This document shows positions 36,338 to 45,168 of a stretch of DNA of 64,000 nt, one piece after another. The DNA is from an uncultured Lachnospiraceae bacterium (GTDB lineage: Bacteria; Bacillota; Clostridia; Lachnospirales; Lachnospiraceae). Numbering within the stretch: position 1 is the first letter of the stretch; each line of letters begins with the position of its first letter. A program made the position numbers and the translations under genes. Where the stretch lies: NCBI GenBank assembly GCA_900315735.1, contig ONAD01000003.1, positions 82,549 to 146,548 on the forward strand. The letters run 5' to 3'. The notes beneath the pieces are model-generated. The model was not told where the DNA came from. It did not search any database and saw nothing but the letters and a program-made list of their open reading frames with translations.

Positions 36338-36838
36338 ATGCATAACGAATTAACACAAAGTGATATCAAGAAGATGGAAGAAGAAATTGAATATCGGAAA
36401 TTAGTGGTACGAAAGAATGCAATCCGTGCTGTGCAGGAAGCAAGAGAACAGGGTGACTTAAGTGAAAACTTCGAGTATTATGCCGCCAAGAAAGATAAGA
36501 ATAAAAACGAAAGCAGAATTCGTTATTTAGAGCGTATGATTCGTACCGCAGTAGTGGTATCAGATGATTCCAAAGAAGATGAGGTAGGCATCAATAATAC
36601 GGTGACGGTTTATATTGAAGAAGACGATATGGAAGAATCCTTCAAATTAGTGACCACCATGCGTGGCAATTCTCTGAAAGGATTAATCAGTATCGAATCT
36701 CCTATGGGTAAAGCAGTGCTTGGCCATAAGGTAGGAGACCGTGTCAGTGTAAAGGTAAATGACGATTACAGTTACGATGTCATTATCCGTAAGATTGATA
36801 ATACCGGAGAAGAGAACGAGAAAATCCGAAGCTTCTAA
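36338..36838 (+). CDS. greA: transcription elongation factor GreA
   Basis: 166 residues. The N-terminal coiled-coil hairpin (about 1-80) carries the conserved acidic tip in EAREQGDLSENFEYYAAK (D and E that hold Mg in the RNA polymerase active site). The C-terminal FKBP-like domain has SPMGKAVLGHKVGD. GreA stimulates cleavage of backtracked RNA by RNA polymerase. It is likely co-transcribed with pta and followed by a hairpin terminator. Confidence 0.95.
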   Translation: MHNELTQSDIKKMEEEIEYRKLVVRKNAIRAVQEAREQGDLSENFEYYAAKKDKNKNESRIRYLERMIRTAVVVSDDSKEDEVGINNTVTVYIEEDDMEESFKLVTTMRGNSLKGLISIESPMGKAVLGHKVGDRVSVKVNDDYSYDVIIRKIDNTGEENEKIRSF

Positions 36839-36882
36839 AAGAATAATAAGAATAAGAACCCGAAACGGTTTCAATAAGACGA

Positions 36883-36925
36883 GAAGAGGTCTGTAAAAGA
36901 TAATCCTTTTGCAGACCTCTTCTTG
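36883..36925 (+). terminator. terminator after greA
   Basis: GAAGAGGTCTG (36883-36893) pairs with CAGACCTCTTC (36912-36922), extended by an AAAAG/CTTTT inner stem; the T-run after it is weak. Confidence 0.8.
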
Positions 36926-36973
36926 TATATTTTGCACAAATTGAAGGATGAATTTTTGTGAATGAAAATGACG

Positions 36974-37010
36974 GATTGTGATTGACTATGACTGATTATG
37001 AACGTATAAT
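36974..37010 (+). promoter_or_regulatory. fruR-fruK-fruA promoter with candidate DeoR-type operator
   Basis: TTGACT (36982-36987), a 17-base spacer and TATAAT (37005-37010). A direct repeat, GATTGTGA (36974-36981) and GATTATGA (36994-37001), is spaced exactly 20 bp, two helical turns, around the -35. DeoR-type repressors often bind direct repeats, so this is the likely FruR operator. Confidence 0.6.
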
Positions 37011-37050
37011 AAAACCATAGAAAGCAGAAAATATGACTGGGAGGGATGAT

Positions 37051-37800
37051 ATGCTGACAGAGGAAAGATATGGAAAAATCCTTTCTATACTGGAAGAACA
37101 GGGCAGTGTAAAGGTAACTGAACTGATGCAGCTTTTAGATGCTTCTGAGTCAACGGTGCGAAGAGACTTGAACGCTTTGGATGAAAACGGAAAACTTTTG
37201 AAGGTTCATGGCGGAGCAATTTTAAGAGGAACGGTATTTCATACACAGGATGATGATGTGCCGTTGCGAAGAAACATGCATCGTGATGAGAAGGCAATCA
37301 TAGCAAAGTATGCATCATCCTTAATTACAGCAGATGATTTTATTTATCTGGATGCAGGAACCACAACAGACTGTATGATAGACTTTATGGATGTGAAGCC
37401 ATCCTGTGTGGTAACCAATGCAGTAGCCCATGCAAAACGGCTCTCTGAACTGGGATGTGAGGTTTATATCATCGGCGGCGAGTTTAAAGCATCCACAGAA
37501 GCTGTGGTAGGTGCTGAGGCAGTGGAGTCCTTGGATAAATATAATTTTACAAAAGGTTTTTTTGGAACCAATGGAATTAATGTGGAAAAAGGATATACCA
37601 CACCGGATGTCAAAGAAGCCATGGTAAAGAAGAAAGCAATGGCAAATTGTAGCCAGTGTTATATCCTGGGAGATAAGAGCAAATTTGCACAGATATCCAG
37701 TGTGACATTTGCACCATTTGCTTCGGCAGATGTGATAACGACAGGTCTTACCTTAGAAACTTATCGGAAGTATAAAAATATAAAGGAGGTGGAAGAATGA
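37051..37800 (+). CDS. fruR: DeoR-family repressor of the fructose operon
   Basis: 249 residues. The N-terminal DeoR helix-turn-helix is ERYGKILSILEEQGSVKVTELMQLLDASESTVRRDLNALDENGKLLKVHGGAI. The C-terminal DeoRC sugar-phosphate sensor domain has LDAGTTTDCMIDFM and GTNGINVEKGYTTPD. It probably responds to fructose 1-phosphate. ATG 37051 is preceded by GGGAGGG; the longer frame starts at 37033. The stop overlaps fruK by four bases (ATGA). Confidence 0.92.
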   Translation: MLTEERYGKILSILEEQGSVKVTELMQLLDASESTVRRDLNALDENGKLLKVHGGAILRGTVFHTQDDDVPLRRNMHRDEKAIIAKYASSLITADDFIYLDAGTTTDCMIDFMDVKPSCVVTNAVAHAKRLSELGCEVYIIGGEFKASTEAVVGAEAVESLDKYNFTKGFFGTNGINVEKGYTTPDVKEAMVKKKAMANCSQCYILGDKSKFAQISSVTFAPFASADVITTGLTLETYRKYKNIKEVEE

Positions 37801-38711
37801 TTTATACCGTAACTTTTAATCCGTCACTGGATTATGTGGTGGATGTAAAAAACTTCAAAACCGGTCAGGTAAATCGTACTGAGCAGGAGAAGATGTTCCC
37901 GGGAGGAAAAGGAATCAACGTATCAATTGTACTGAATCATCTGGGACTAAAGAGCACCGCCTGGGGTTTTTTAGCTGGCTTTACCGGAGAAGAAATCAGC
38001 AAGCGTCTGGATGAAGAGGGTGTAAATACCGATTTCATTCAGGTGGAGGAAGGAATATCGAGAATTAATGTGAAGCTTCGGTCCACAGAAGAAACAGAAA
38101 TCAATGGTCAGGGTCCGATGATTCGTAATACAGATATTGAAAAGCTTTATGCAAAATTAGATACTTTAAAGGCCGGTGATGTGCTGGTACTGGCAGGAAG
38201 TATACCGGATGTTATGCCGCAGTCCATCTATATGGACATCATGAAATATCTGGAAGGAAAGGATGTCATGATTGCAGTGGATGCAACCAGAGACCTTTTG
38301 GCAAATGTGCTTCCGCTTCATCCATTCCTGATTAAACCGAATAATCATGAATTAGGACAGTTATTCGGTGTGACAATCAGCAGCAAAGAGGATGTAAAGA
38401 AATATGCCGCCAAACTGCAGGAGCAGGGTGCAAGAAATGTCCTTGTTTCCATGGCAGGTGATGGAGCAGTGCTTTTGACAGAAGATGGAGAAGCTTATGA
38501 GAGCGAAGCTCCAAAAGGAAAAGTAAAGAATTCTGTAGGTGCAGGAGACTCCATGGTGGCAGGTTTCCTGGCAGGATATTTAGAGCATAAGGATTATGCA
38601 CAGGCGTTTAAGATGGGGGTCTGTACCGGAAGTGCCAGCGCATTTTCAGAAGAACTTGCAACCAGAGAAGAAGTAGAACAATTATTAAAGAATCATGCAT
38701 TTTCATTTTAA
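37797..38711 (+). CDS. fruK: 1-phosphofructokinase
   Basis: 304 residues, PfkB/ribokinase fold. The substrate block MFPGGKGINVSIVLNHLG is near residue 35. The catalytic GAGDSMVAGFLAGYL (about residue 250, Asp as base) and the anion hole are intact. It phosphorylates fructose 1-phosphate to the 1,6-bisphosphate. Its position between fruR and the fructose PTS gene, with translational coupling to fruR, fixes the substrate. Confidence 0.94.
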   Translation: MIYTVTFNPSLDYVVDVKNFKTGQVNRTEQEKMFPGGKGINVSIVLNHLGLKSTAWGFLAGFTGEEISKRLDEEGVNTDFIQVEEGISRINVKLRSTEETEINGQGPMIRNTDIEKLYAKLDTLKAGDVLVLAGSIPDVMPQSIYMDIMKYLEGKDVMIAVDATRDLLANVLPLHPFLIKPNNHELGQLFGVTISSKEDVKKYAAKLQEQGARNVLVSMAGDGAVLLTEDGEAYESEAPKGKVKNSVGAGDSMVAGFLAGYLEHKDYAQAFKMGVCTGSASAFSEELATREEVEQLLKNHAFSF

Positions 38712-38728
38712 AAAAAGGAGGAAGGTAT

Positions 38729-40639
38729 ATGAGAATCAGAGATTTGCTGGCACCGGAAAGCATTCAGTTGAATGGCTCAGCAACCGGAAAGGAAGATGTA
38801 TTAAACCAGATGGTTTCCCTGATGGTAAAGAGTGGAAAAATTGCAGATGAAGAGACTTACCGGAAAGGAGTCTTTGCAAGAGAGGAAGAGAGTACTACTG
38901 GAATTGGAGAAGGCATTGCAATTCCTCATTGTAAATCAGCAGCAGTAAAGAAACCGGGATTAAGCGCAATGGTATTAAAGGATGGGGTAGATTTTGAGGC
39001 CTTAGATGGAGAGAAGGTTCATTTAATCTTCTTAATTGCAGCACCGGACACAGAAGACAATGTACATCTTGACGTATTAAGCCGTCTTTCCGTCCTTTTG
39101 ATGGATGAGAATTTCACCAATGGATTAAAGCAGGCTGCTTCGGTAGAAGAATTCTTAAAAGTTATTGACGAAGCAGAGTCTGAGAAGGAAGAAAAAGAAG
39201 AACAGAAGGAAGCAGAAGTAAAAGCACCGGAAGAAAATCAGAAAAAAATTCTTGCAGTAACCGGATGTCCGACTGGAATCGCCCATACATATATGGCGGC
39301 AGAAAGTCTGGAAAAGAAAGCAGCAGAATTAGGATGCTTTATTAAGGTGGAAACAAGAGGTTCCGGCGGAGCTAAAAATGTGCTTACTGCAAAAGAAATT
39401 GAAGAAGCAGACTGCATTATTGTTGCAGCCGATACTAAAGTTCCAATGGATCGGTTTGCCGGAAAACCGGTTATCATTTGTCAGGTTTCCGATGGAATCA
39501 GTAAAGCAGATAAATTATTACAGCGTGCTATGGCAAAGGATGCACCGATTTATAAAGGCAGTGGTGAAGCATCAGAAAGTGAAAGCATGGGTGGAGAAAG
39601 CTTTGGACATAGAATTTATAAACATCTGATGAATGGTGTTTCACATATGCTTCCATTCGTTGTCGGTGGTGGTATTATGATTGCCATTGCATTCTTGATT
39701 GACAGTCTTGGTGTAGACCTTGCTTCACTTCCGGCAGATGAGCGTGCTAACTTTGGTACGATTCTTCCGGCAGCAGCATTCTTTAAGTCTATCGGAGGTC
39801 TTGCATTTGGCTTTATGCTTCCGGTATTGGCAGGCTATATTGCCATGAGTATTGCAGACCGTCCGGGACTGGTAGTAGGTTTCGTTGGCGGAGCAATTGC
39901 AGCAAATGGAAAATCAGGCTTTCTTGGAGCTTTGGTAGCAGGATTTGCGGCAGGTCTTATCATCCAGTTATTAAAGAAAATCTTTGAAAAACTGCCGAAG
40001 GGCTTAGATGGATTAAAACCGGTTTTATTGTATCCGCTGCTTGGTGTACTGTTGATAGGAGCATTGATGACCTTTATCATAGAGCCGCCGGTTGGAGCTT
40101 TAAATACTGCAATTAACACCGGACTGGCACATATGAATGGTGTAAGCTCTGTATTGCTGGGAGCCCTGGTAGCTGGTATGATGGCTGTGGATATGGGCGG
40201 TCCTGTAAATAAGGCAGCATATGTATTCGGAGCAGCCTCCATTGCTGCAGGAAACTATAATATTATGGCAGCTGTTATGATTGGCGGTATGGTACCACCA
40301 ATTGCCATTGCACTTGGAACCTTATTTTTCAAAAATAAATTTACAGCAGAAGAAAGAAAAGCCGGACCGACAAATTTTATCATGGGATTATCTTTTATTA
40401 CAGAAGGAGCAATACCATTTGCAGCAGCAGATCCACTGCGTGTGATTCCGGCCTGTGTGGTAGGTTCTGCAATCGCAGGAGCAATGTCTATGGCATTTAA
40501 CTGTACACTGATGGCACCTCATGGTGGAATTTTCGTATTCTTAGTAATGGGTAATGCAATCTGGTATCTTTTATCATTAATTGTAGGTTCAGCAGTATCT
40601 TGTCTACTTTTAGGATTGTTAAAAAAGAAGATTGTATGA
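38729..40639 (+). CDS. fruA: fructose-specific PTS permease, IIABC fused
   Basis: 636 residues in the order IIA-IIB-IIC. The IIA domain (1-150) has the phospho-His in GIAIPHCKS (H67). A Lys/Glu-rich linker (150-170) follows. IIB has the phospho-Cys in ILAVTGCPTGIAHTYMAAE (C180). IIC (about 290-636) has multiple membrane helices with FITEGAIPFAAADP. It takes up fructose and phosphorylates it to fructose 1-phosphate, the substrate of the gene before it. The HPr gene follows after 109 bp. Confidence 0.95.
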   Translation: MRIRDLLAPESIQLNGSATGKEDVLNQMVSLMVKSGKIADEETYRKGVFAREEESTTGIGEGIAIPHCKSAAVKKPGLSAMVLKDGVDFEALDGEKVHLIFLIAAPDTEDNVHLDVLSRLSVLLMDENFTNGLKQAASVEEFLKVIDEAESEKEEKEEQKEAEVKAPEENQKKILAVTGCPTGIAHTYMAAESLEKKAAELGCFIKVETRGSGGAKNVLTAKEIEEADCIIVAADTKVPMDRFAGKPVIICQVSDGISKADKLLQRAMAKDAPIYKGSGEASESESMGGESFGHRIYKHLMNGVSHMLPFVVGGGIMIAIAFLIDSLGVDLASLPADERANFGTILPAAAFFKSIGGLAFGFMLPVLAGYIAMSIADRPGLVVGFVGGAIAANGKSGFLGALVAGFAAGLIIQLLKKIFEKLPKGLDGLKPVLLYPLLGVLLIGALMTFIIEPPVGALNTAINTGLAHMNGVSSVLLGALVAGMMAVDMGGPVNKAAYVFGAASIAAGNYNIMAAVMIGGMVPPIAIALGTLFFKNKFTAEERKAGPTNFIMGLSFITEGAIPFAAADPLRVIPACVVGSAIAGAMSMAFNCTLMAPHGGIFVFLVMGNAIWYLLSLIVGSAVSCLLLGLLKKKIV

Positions 40640-40748
40640 TATAATAAATGATGTCATCACGAATAGTGAGCGGAGCGAGTCAATATACTTGCAAATTAAA
40701 ACTATGGTATAAAAAACGGAAAAAATATAACTTTTTAGGAGGAAGAAC

Positions 40749-41006
40749 ATGAAGGAATTTACTTACACAATCACAGATGAGCAGGGAATCCATGCAAGAC
40801 CAGCAGGATTACTGGTAAAGGAAGCTGCAGGATTTGCAAGTGCGATTACCATTGAAAAGGATGGTAAGAAAGTAGATGCAAAGAGAATCCTTGGCGTTAT
40901 GGGTCTGGGAGCTAAGAAAGGTGCAGAAATTACACTTCGTGCCGAAGGCGAAGATGAGGATGCTGCAATTGCAAAATTAAGTGCATTCTTACAGGAAAAT
41001 CTGTAA
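40749..41006 (+). CDS. HPr-family phosphocarrier, His15 present, Arg at position 46
   Basis: 85 residues, full-length HPr fold. GIHARPAG carries the active His at residue 15, which accepts phosphate from Enzyme I. Position 46, the regulatory Ser that HPr kinase phosphorylates in most Firmicutes (KSIMGVMSLG), is here Arg (AKRILGVMGLG; codon AGA at 40884-40886). The protein should therefore work in sugar transport but not in Ser46-P/CcpA catabolite repression. Its place directly after the fructose PTS gene suggests it serves that system. AGGAGG lies before the ATG. Confidence 0.93.
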   Translation: MKEFTYTITDEQGIHARPAGLLVKEAAGFASAITIEKDGKKVDAKRILGVMGLGAKKGAEITLRAEGEDEDAAIAKLSAFLQENL

Positions 41007-41106
41007 AACCAGGAAAAAATATCAGAGCTGGGATGCTTTTCAGGGAAGACATTCTCAGATACTTACATGAATTTGTCACAGGCATCTTCTTATCGGATGT
41101 CTGTCC

Positions 41107-41146
41107 AAAAAGGACCTGCCACTTATCAAGCGGCAGGTCCTTTTAT
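41107..41146. terminator. bidirectional terminator
   Basis: AAAAGGACCTGCC and GGCAGGTCCTTTT form a perfect long stem between the convergent HPr and Asn/Gln-rich protein genes, with A and T runs on both sides. Confidence 0.9.
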
Positions 41147-41172
41147 ACATGTCTGTATTCTTGTGAATTCCT

Positions 41173-42624
41173 TTAGTTATTTGAGATAAATGTTAACTCA
41201 TCAGAGGAATAGAAAGTCTCATAAGAATCATAATCACGTACTTCAAATTTAATAGAAGCATTGGTTACATCATCAATAGATGTAATATCATCATTTACTT
41301 CAATTGACATAAAGGTACCGGTTCCAGGAAGAATATATCCATATCCGTAATCATCCTGCATAAAGTCATTGATTGAAAAATCATCGGATTCAGCAACACA
41401 GGTTTTATCAGTAGTATTCTCAAGATAGAATACAAATTCAAGTGTATCATCCCATCCTGTTGTTGTGCCAACATAATATGCATTGATGCCATTAGAAGAA
41501 TCTAATGCAACAGCATCCGGAACAGAGGAAATAGAGAATGGGGTATAGGAATCAGAAAGATTGATATCCTGTACAGCACCATCATTAATCAAAGTATCAT
41601 AAGTATCAGAATCATAGAAACTTACCTGAAGTTTAATATTATCAATGCTGTCAAAACCGGCTAAAGAGAAATCATCAGTAGAAATACTAAGTTCTTCGTT
41701 GCTCTTTTTGCCAGCAGCAATATCACCTGAAATATAACCATACATGGTTACGCCATTTATTGCACAATAATCAACACTGATTCCAAGGTCGTTAGAAGTA
41801 TTGTTTTCAATCGTAACTTTAATTTCAGGCATGACAGAATCATCATAGTAGCTGTATACAATACTGGTAGCGGTAATGGTAACATCGTTGGCTGAATATA
41901 ATACAACATTATCTAAAGGAATTTCTTTGTCATCGCCATAGCTGTAATCGCTGTCATCATAGTCATCACTATCATCTGAATCGTAATCAAAATCAAAGTC
42001 ATCAAGATCGGATGTGATGCCACTGTTATCAAAAATTTCTTTTCCGGCATTGCTCAAAGTTTTAGAAACAGTAACTACGGCATATACAACAACACCGATA
42101 GAGAAGATGGTTGCTATAATAGAAATAATTAATCCGGCAATTGCTGCACCACGAAGGTCGCGGTTTTTACCTAATCCAAAGATGGAAAGAATAATAGCAG
42201 CGATACCAAGAATGATTCCGATAATTGGAACAAACCATCCGAATGGTAAAGCAGCGATACCAAGAATCAGACCAAGGACACCAAAGACGCAGGATTTCTT
42301 CGGCGCATTGCCGTTGGTTCCGTTTGCGTTGTAGGAAGGTGCTGCATTGTAGGTATTTCCATTATTAAATGCCTGCTGTCCGTAATTTGGCTGGTTGTAA
42401 GCAGACTGATTATAAGCGTTCTGATTAAAGTCATTCTGATTAAAGCTGTTTGGGTTATAATCGGCCTGATTGAATGCCTGCTGCTGATTTGCATCTGGGG
42501 CATCATAGGTCTGTGGACCATAGTTCATTTGTGCATTGTCGTTTGTGTTTGGAGTTCCGGCAGGTTCATTTCCGGAAAAACCATTTGGATTGTCGTTTAC
42601 ATTTTCTCCGTTTAAATTATACAT
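41173..42624 (-). CDS. membrane protein with Asn/Gln/Tyr-rich N-terminus and extracellular domain
   Basis: 483 residues. Residues 1-108 are low complexity, dominated by Asn, Gln and Tyr in loose repeats such as FNQNDFNQNAYNQ. Two to three hydrophobic helices follow (about 111-190) with the LGxILGIAALILSIFGLGK pattern seen in DUF4190-like proteins. Next comes a very acidic Asp/Ser/Tyr stretch (about 205-240), then a predicted beta-rich C-terminal domain of 240 residues outside the membrane. AAAGGAG precedes the ATG, so expression is likely. The N-terminus is probably cytoplasmic. No function can be assigned. Confidence 0.8.
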   Translation of the reverse strand: MYNLNGENVNDNPNGFSGNEPAGTPNTNDNAQMNYGPQTYDAPDANQQQAFNQADYNPNSFNQNDFNQNAYNQSAYNQPNYGQQAFNNGNTYNAAPSYNANGTNGNAPKKSCVFGVLGLILGIAALPFGWFVPIIGIILGIAAIILSIFGLGKNRDLRGAAIAGLIISIIATIFSIGVVVYAVVTVSKTLSNAGKEIFDNSGITSDLDDFDFDYDSDDSDDYDDSDYSYGDDKEIPLDNVVLYSANDVTITATSIVYSYYDDSVMPEIKVTIENNTSNDLGISVDYCAINGVTMYGYISGDIAAGKKSNEELSISTDDFSLAGFDSIDNIKLQVSFYDSDTYDTLINDGAVQDINLSDSYTPFSISSVPDAVALDSSNGINAYYVGTTTGWDDTLEFVFYLENTTDKTCVAESDDFSINDFMQDDYGYGYILPGTGTFMSIEVNDDITSIDDVTNASIKFEVRDYDSYETFYSSDELTFISNN

Positions 42625-42757
42625 AACTTTCTCCTTTTCATATATTATGTGAATGGTTACACACTATACTAAGGTATCATATTAAAGTCAGCTTGACAAT
42701 GTTTTTCTTTTTTTGCATTTTTTTGCAGAAAAAAACCAAAAAATTTATAAAAATGCA

Positions 42758-42786
42758 TTGACATCATCACTTTACAGTGATAAACT
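42758..42786 (+). promoter_or_regulatory. trp operon promoter
   Basis: TTGACA (42758-42763), a 17-base spacer and TAAACT (42781-42786). Transcription from here would produce a leader of about 400 bases containing the T-box. Confidence 0.75.
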
Positions 42787-42792
42787 GAGCTC

Positions 42793-43150
42793 AATCAATG
42801 AATTGAATAAACAAAATCAATGAGCAAAAGTAGTACGGTAAATGATTTCTTTACAGAGAGTCGGCGTTGGTGGAAGCCGGTAAGATAGTTTATTCGGAAT
42901 GGATTTGTCAGATGCGAAGTGAACAATAGTAGCGGATGCCGTTTTCCCACGTTACAGGGACGAGGATATCGAAGGAGACTTCTGTATCCAAGAGGTTATG
43001 TTTGAATTAGTGGCGGATATTTTCTAATTGAAAATATCCGCTTTTTTAATTACTTGCAGGTAAAAAGCAAACATAGCGAAGATGGGTGGCACCACGTGAT
43101 AAGCGTCCCTGACTGGAAAAGAATATTTTCCGGTTGGGGACTTTTTCTTT
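42793..43150 (+). ncRNA. T-box leader of the trp operon, specifier UGG (Trp)
   Basis: The T-box sequence GGGTGGCACCACG is at 43084-43096. The terminator arms are GTCCCTGACTGGAAAA (43105-43120) and TTTTCCGGTTGGGGAC, followed by a T-run to 43150. Upstream are AGAGAG (42855-42860) and a stem I region whose specifier box reads GAA-TGG (42897-42902), so uncharged tRNA-Trp is the expected ligand. Binding of the tRNA end to the T-box would open the terminator and express trpE onward. A second hairpin with a T-run lies at 43013-43047. Confidence 0.9.
43013..43047 (+). terminator. extra terminator-like hairpin inside the trp T-box leader
   Basis: GCGGATATTTTC (43013-43024), five-base loop, perfect complement GAAAATATCCGC (43030-43041), then six T residues. 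It occupies the stem III position but looks like a full intrinsic terminator. Confidence 0.75.
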
Positions 43151-43192
43151 ATGGGGTAGCAATTGATAAAGCCGGTTTATAGGAGGATGATT

Positions 43193-44599
43193 ATGGTAAG
43201 AAGCAGAAAAGTATTCAAGAAAACAGTGAGCATTGTTAATGAAAAATCAACAGACATGTATGAAAGTCTGGTAGGAGATAAAAAAGGATTTTTGCTTGAA
43301 AGTTATGATAAGAATTATGACCGCTATACTTTCTTTGGCATGGATCCGGAAGAGATTGTAACATCAAAAGGAAATGCATTGGTGATTACAAAGGCAGATG
43401 GCACAGAAGAGGTCAGAGAGGGAAATCCATTGGAGCGTCTGAAAGAATACTACAGTGAATTCCACATCGAAAAAGAAGACGAAGAGTTGTCTTTTTCCGG
43501 TGGACTGGTTGGAAATCTTGGATATGATTTTGTAAGATATTCTGAAGTGCTTCCGGACAATAACCCGGATGAAATCGGAATCGAAACCATACAGATGATG
43601 TTGATGACTTCCTTCCTTATGGTAGATCATGTGGCAGAAACCTTGACTGCTGTGGTATTAGAAGAACCTTCGGAAGAGGGAAGAGAGAGGGCAATGGAAA
43701 AGGCTGAGCAGATGATAAAGAAAGCCATGGAGAAGAAGGAATGCAAGCGAAACTTTTTCCATGATGGCAAAATCATTAAGAAATCAGACAGCATCGAAGA
43801 ATATGGTGAAAAGGTAGAGAAAATCAAACATTATATCAGAGAAGGCCATGTGTTTCAGACCGTACTGTCTCAGCGCTGGACCATCGAAACCAAGCAGACC
43901 GGTTTTGAATTATATAAGGAATTGAGAGAATTAAATCCTTCTCCTTATCTTTATTATTTTAATTATGGAACATTTGAAGTTATCGGAAGTTCCCCGGAAA
44001 TGATTGTTAAGAAGCAGGGAAATAAAGTGTTCACCTGTCCGATTGCAGGAACCCGCAAGAGAGGAAAAGATGAAGCAGAAGACAAACGGCTGAGGGACGA
44101 ACTTCTTTCCGATGAAAAAGAGCGGGCAGAACATGTTATGTTAGTAGACCTTGCAAGAAATGATATGGGAAGAATCAGTGAATTTGGAACCGTAAAGGTA
44201 ACACAATTTATGGAAGTGCAAAATTATTCCCATGTAATGCATATTGTTTCCCAGGTAGAGGGTCGCAAGAAGGGAGAATCCCATCCGTTGGATTTAGTGG
44301 CATCCTTCCTTCCAGCAGGAACTTTAAGCGGAGCACCAAAGATTCGTGCCATGGAAATTATTGATGAATTAGAAAGCGTACGAAGAGGCTTGTATGGCGG
44401 CGCTACCGGATATATTGATTTTAGTGGAGACATGGATTTTTGTATTACAATCCGAACCATGATTAAGAAAGGAAATGAAGTATATCTGCAGGCAGGAGCC
44501 GGAATCGTAGCAGATTCCGTACCGGAAAATGAATATTATGAATGCTGCAATAAAGTAATGGCATTAGCAAAGACTTTGGTTGAGGAGGAGAACTTATGA
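43193..44599 (+). CDS. trpE: anthranilate synthase component I
   Basis: 468 residues. The N-terminal tryptophan-binding LLES motif (about residue 34) predicts feedback inhibition. The C-terminal chorismate-binding domain has [47 protein letters not shown] and [22 protein letters not shown]. It makes anthranilate from chorismate with TrpG-supplied ammonia. I chose ATG 43193, six bases after AGGAGG (43181-43186); the frame from 43163 would start inside the leader. It overlaps trpG by four bases. Confidence 0.97.
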   Translation: MVRSRKVFKKTVSIVNEKSTDMYESLVGDKKGFLLESYDKNYDRYTFFGMDPEEIVTSKGNALVITKADGTEEVREGNPLERLKEYYSEFHIEKEDEELSFSGGLVGNLGYDFVRYSEVLPDNNPDEIGIETIQMMLMTSFLMVDHVAETLTAVVLEEPSEEGRERAMEKAEQMIKKAMEKKECKRNFFHDGKIIKKSDSIEEYGEKVEKIKHYIREGHVFQTVLSQRWTIETKQTGFELYKELRELNPSPYLYYFNYGTFEVIGSSPEMIVKKQGNKVFTCPIAGTRKRGKDEAEDKRLRDELLSDEKERAEHVMLVDLARNDMGRISEFGTVKVTQFMEVQNYSHVMHIVSQVEGRKKGESHPLDLVASFLPAGTLSGAPKIRAMEIIDELESVRRGLYGGATGYIDFSGDMDFCITIRTMIKKGNEVYLQAGAGIVADSVPENEYYECCNKVMALAKTLVEEENL

Positions 44600-45165
44600 T
44601 ACTGCTGATTGATAACTATGATTCATTTACATATAACCTGTATCAGTATATAGGAATTTTTACAAAGGACATTATCGTAAAACGAAATGACAAAATTACA
44701 ATAGAAGAAATCCGTACCATGAACCCGGAACGTATCATTCTTTCGCCGGGACCGAAGGCACCAAAGGATGCCGGCATCTGTATGGATGTAGTAAAAGAAT
44801 TTTATAAAACGATTCCGATTCTTGGTATCTGCTTAGGACATCAGTGCATCGGAGAAGCCTTTGGCGGTGTAGTAAGCTATGCAAAGGAACTGTATCACGG
44901 AAAACAGTCCCTGATTACCCACGATGGCACAGGAATTTTTCAGGGAATTGAAAGTCCGATTCAGGTAGCAAGATATCATTCACTGGCAGTTCAGAAAGAC
45001 AGTCTTCCGGAGTGTCTTGTGGTAACAGCAGAGACAGAGGATGGCGAAATCATGGCAATGCGCCATAAAGATTATCCGGTAGCAGGACTGCAGTTTCATC
45101 CGGAATCCATTTATACACAGCATGGAAAGCGTATGATAGAGAATTTCTTAAATGGGAGGATATAG
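44596..45165 (+). CDS. trpG: anthranilate synthase component II (glutamine amidotransferase)
   Basis: 189 residues, class I glutamine amidotransferase. The catalytic Cys is in LGICLGHQCIGEAFGG (about residue 79) and the His-Glu pair in LQFHPESIYT (about 168-170). It supplies ammonia from glutamine to TrpE. It is not fused to TrpD, which lies at the far end of the operon. It overlaps trpE (ATGA), and trpC starts three bases after it. Confidence 0.96.
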   Translation: MILLIDNYDSFTYNLYQYIGIFTKDIIVKRNDKITIEEIRTMNPERIILSPGPKAPKDAGICMDVVKEFYKTIPILGICLGHQCIGEAFGGVVSYAKELYHGKQSLITHDGTGIFQGIESPIQVARYHSLAVQKDSLPECLVVTAETEDGEIMAMRHKDYPVAGLQFHPESIYTQHGKRMIENFLNGRI

Positions 45166-45168
45166 AAC

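Noticed and set aside
40664..40690. GC-rich short stretch before the HPr gene (GAGCGGAGCGAG) as a sixth copy of the dispersed repeat
   Set aside because: It shares only a few bases with the repeat core and lacks its conserved end block.
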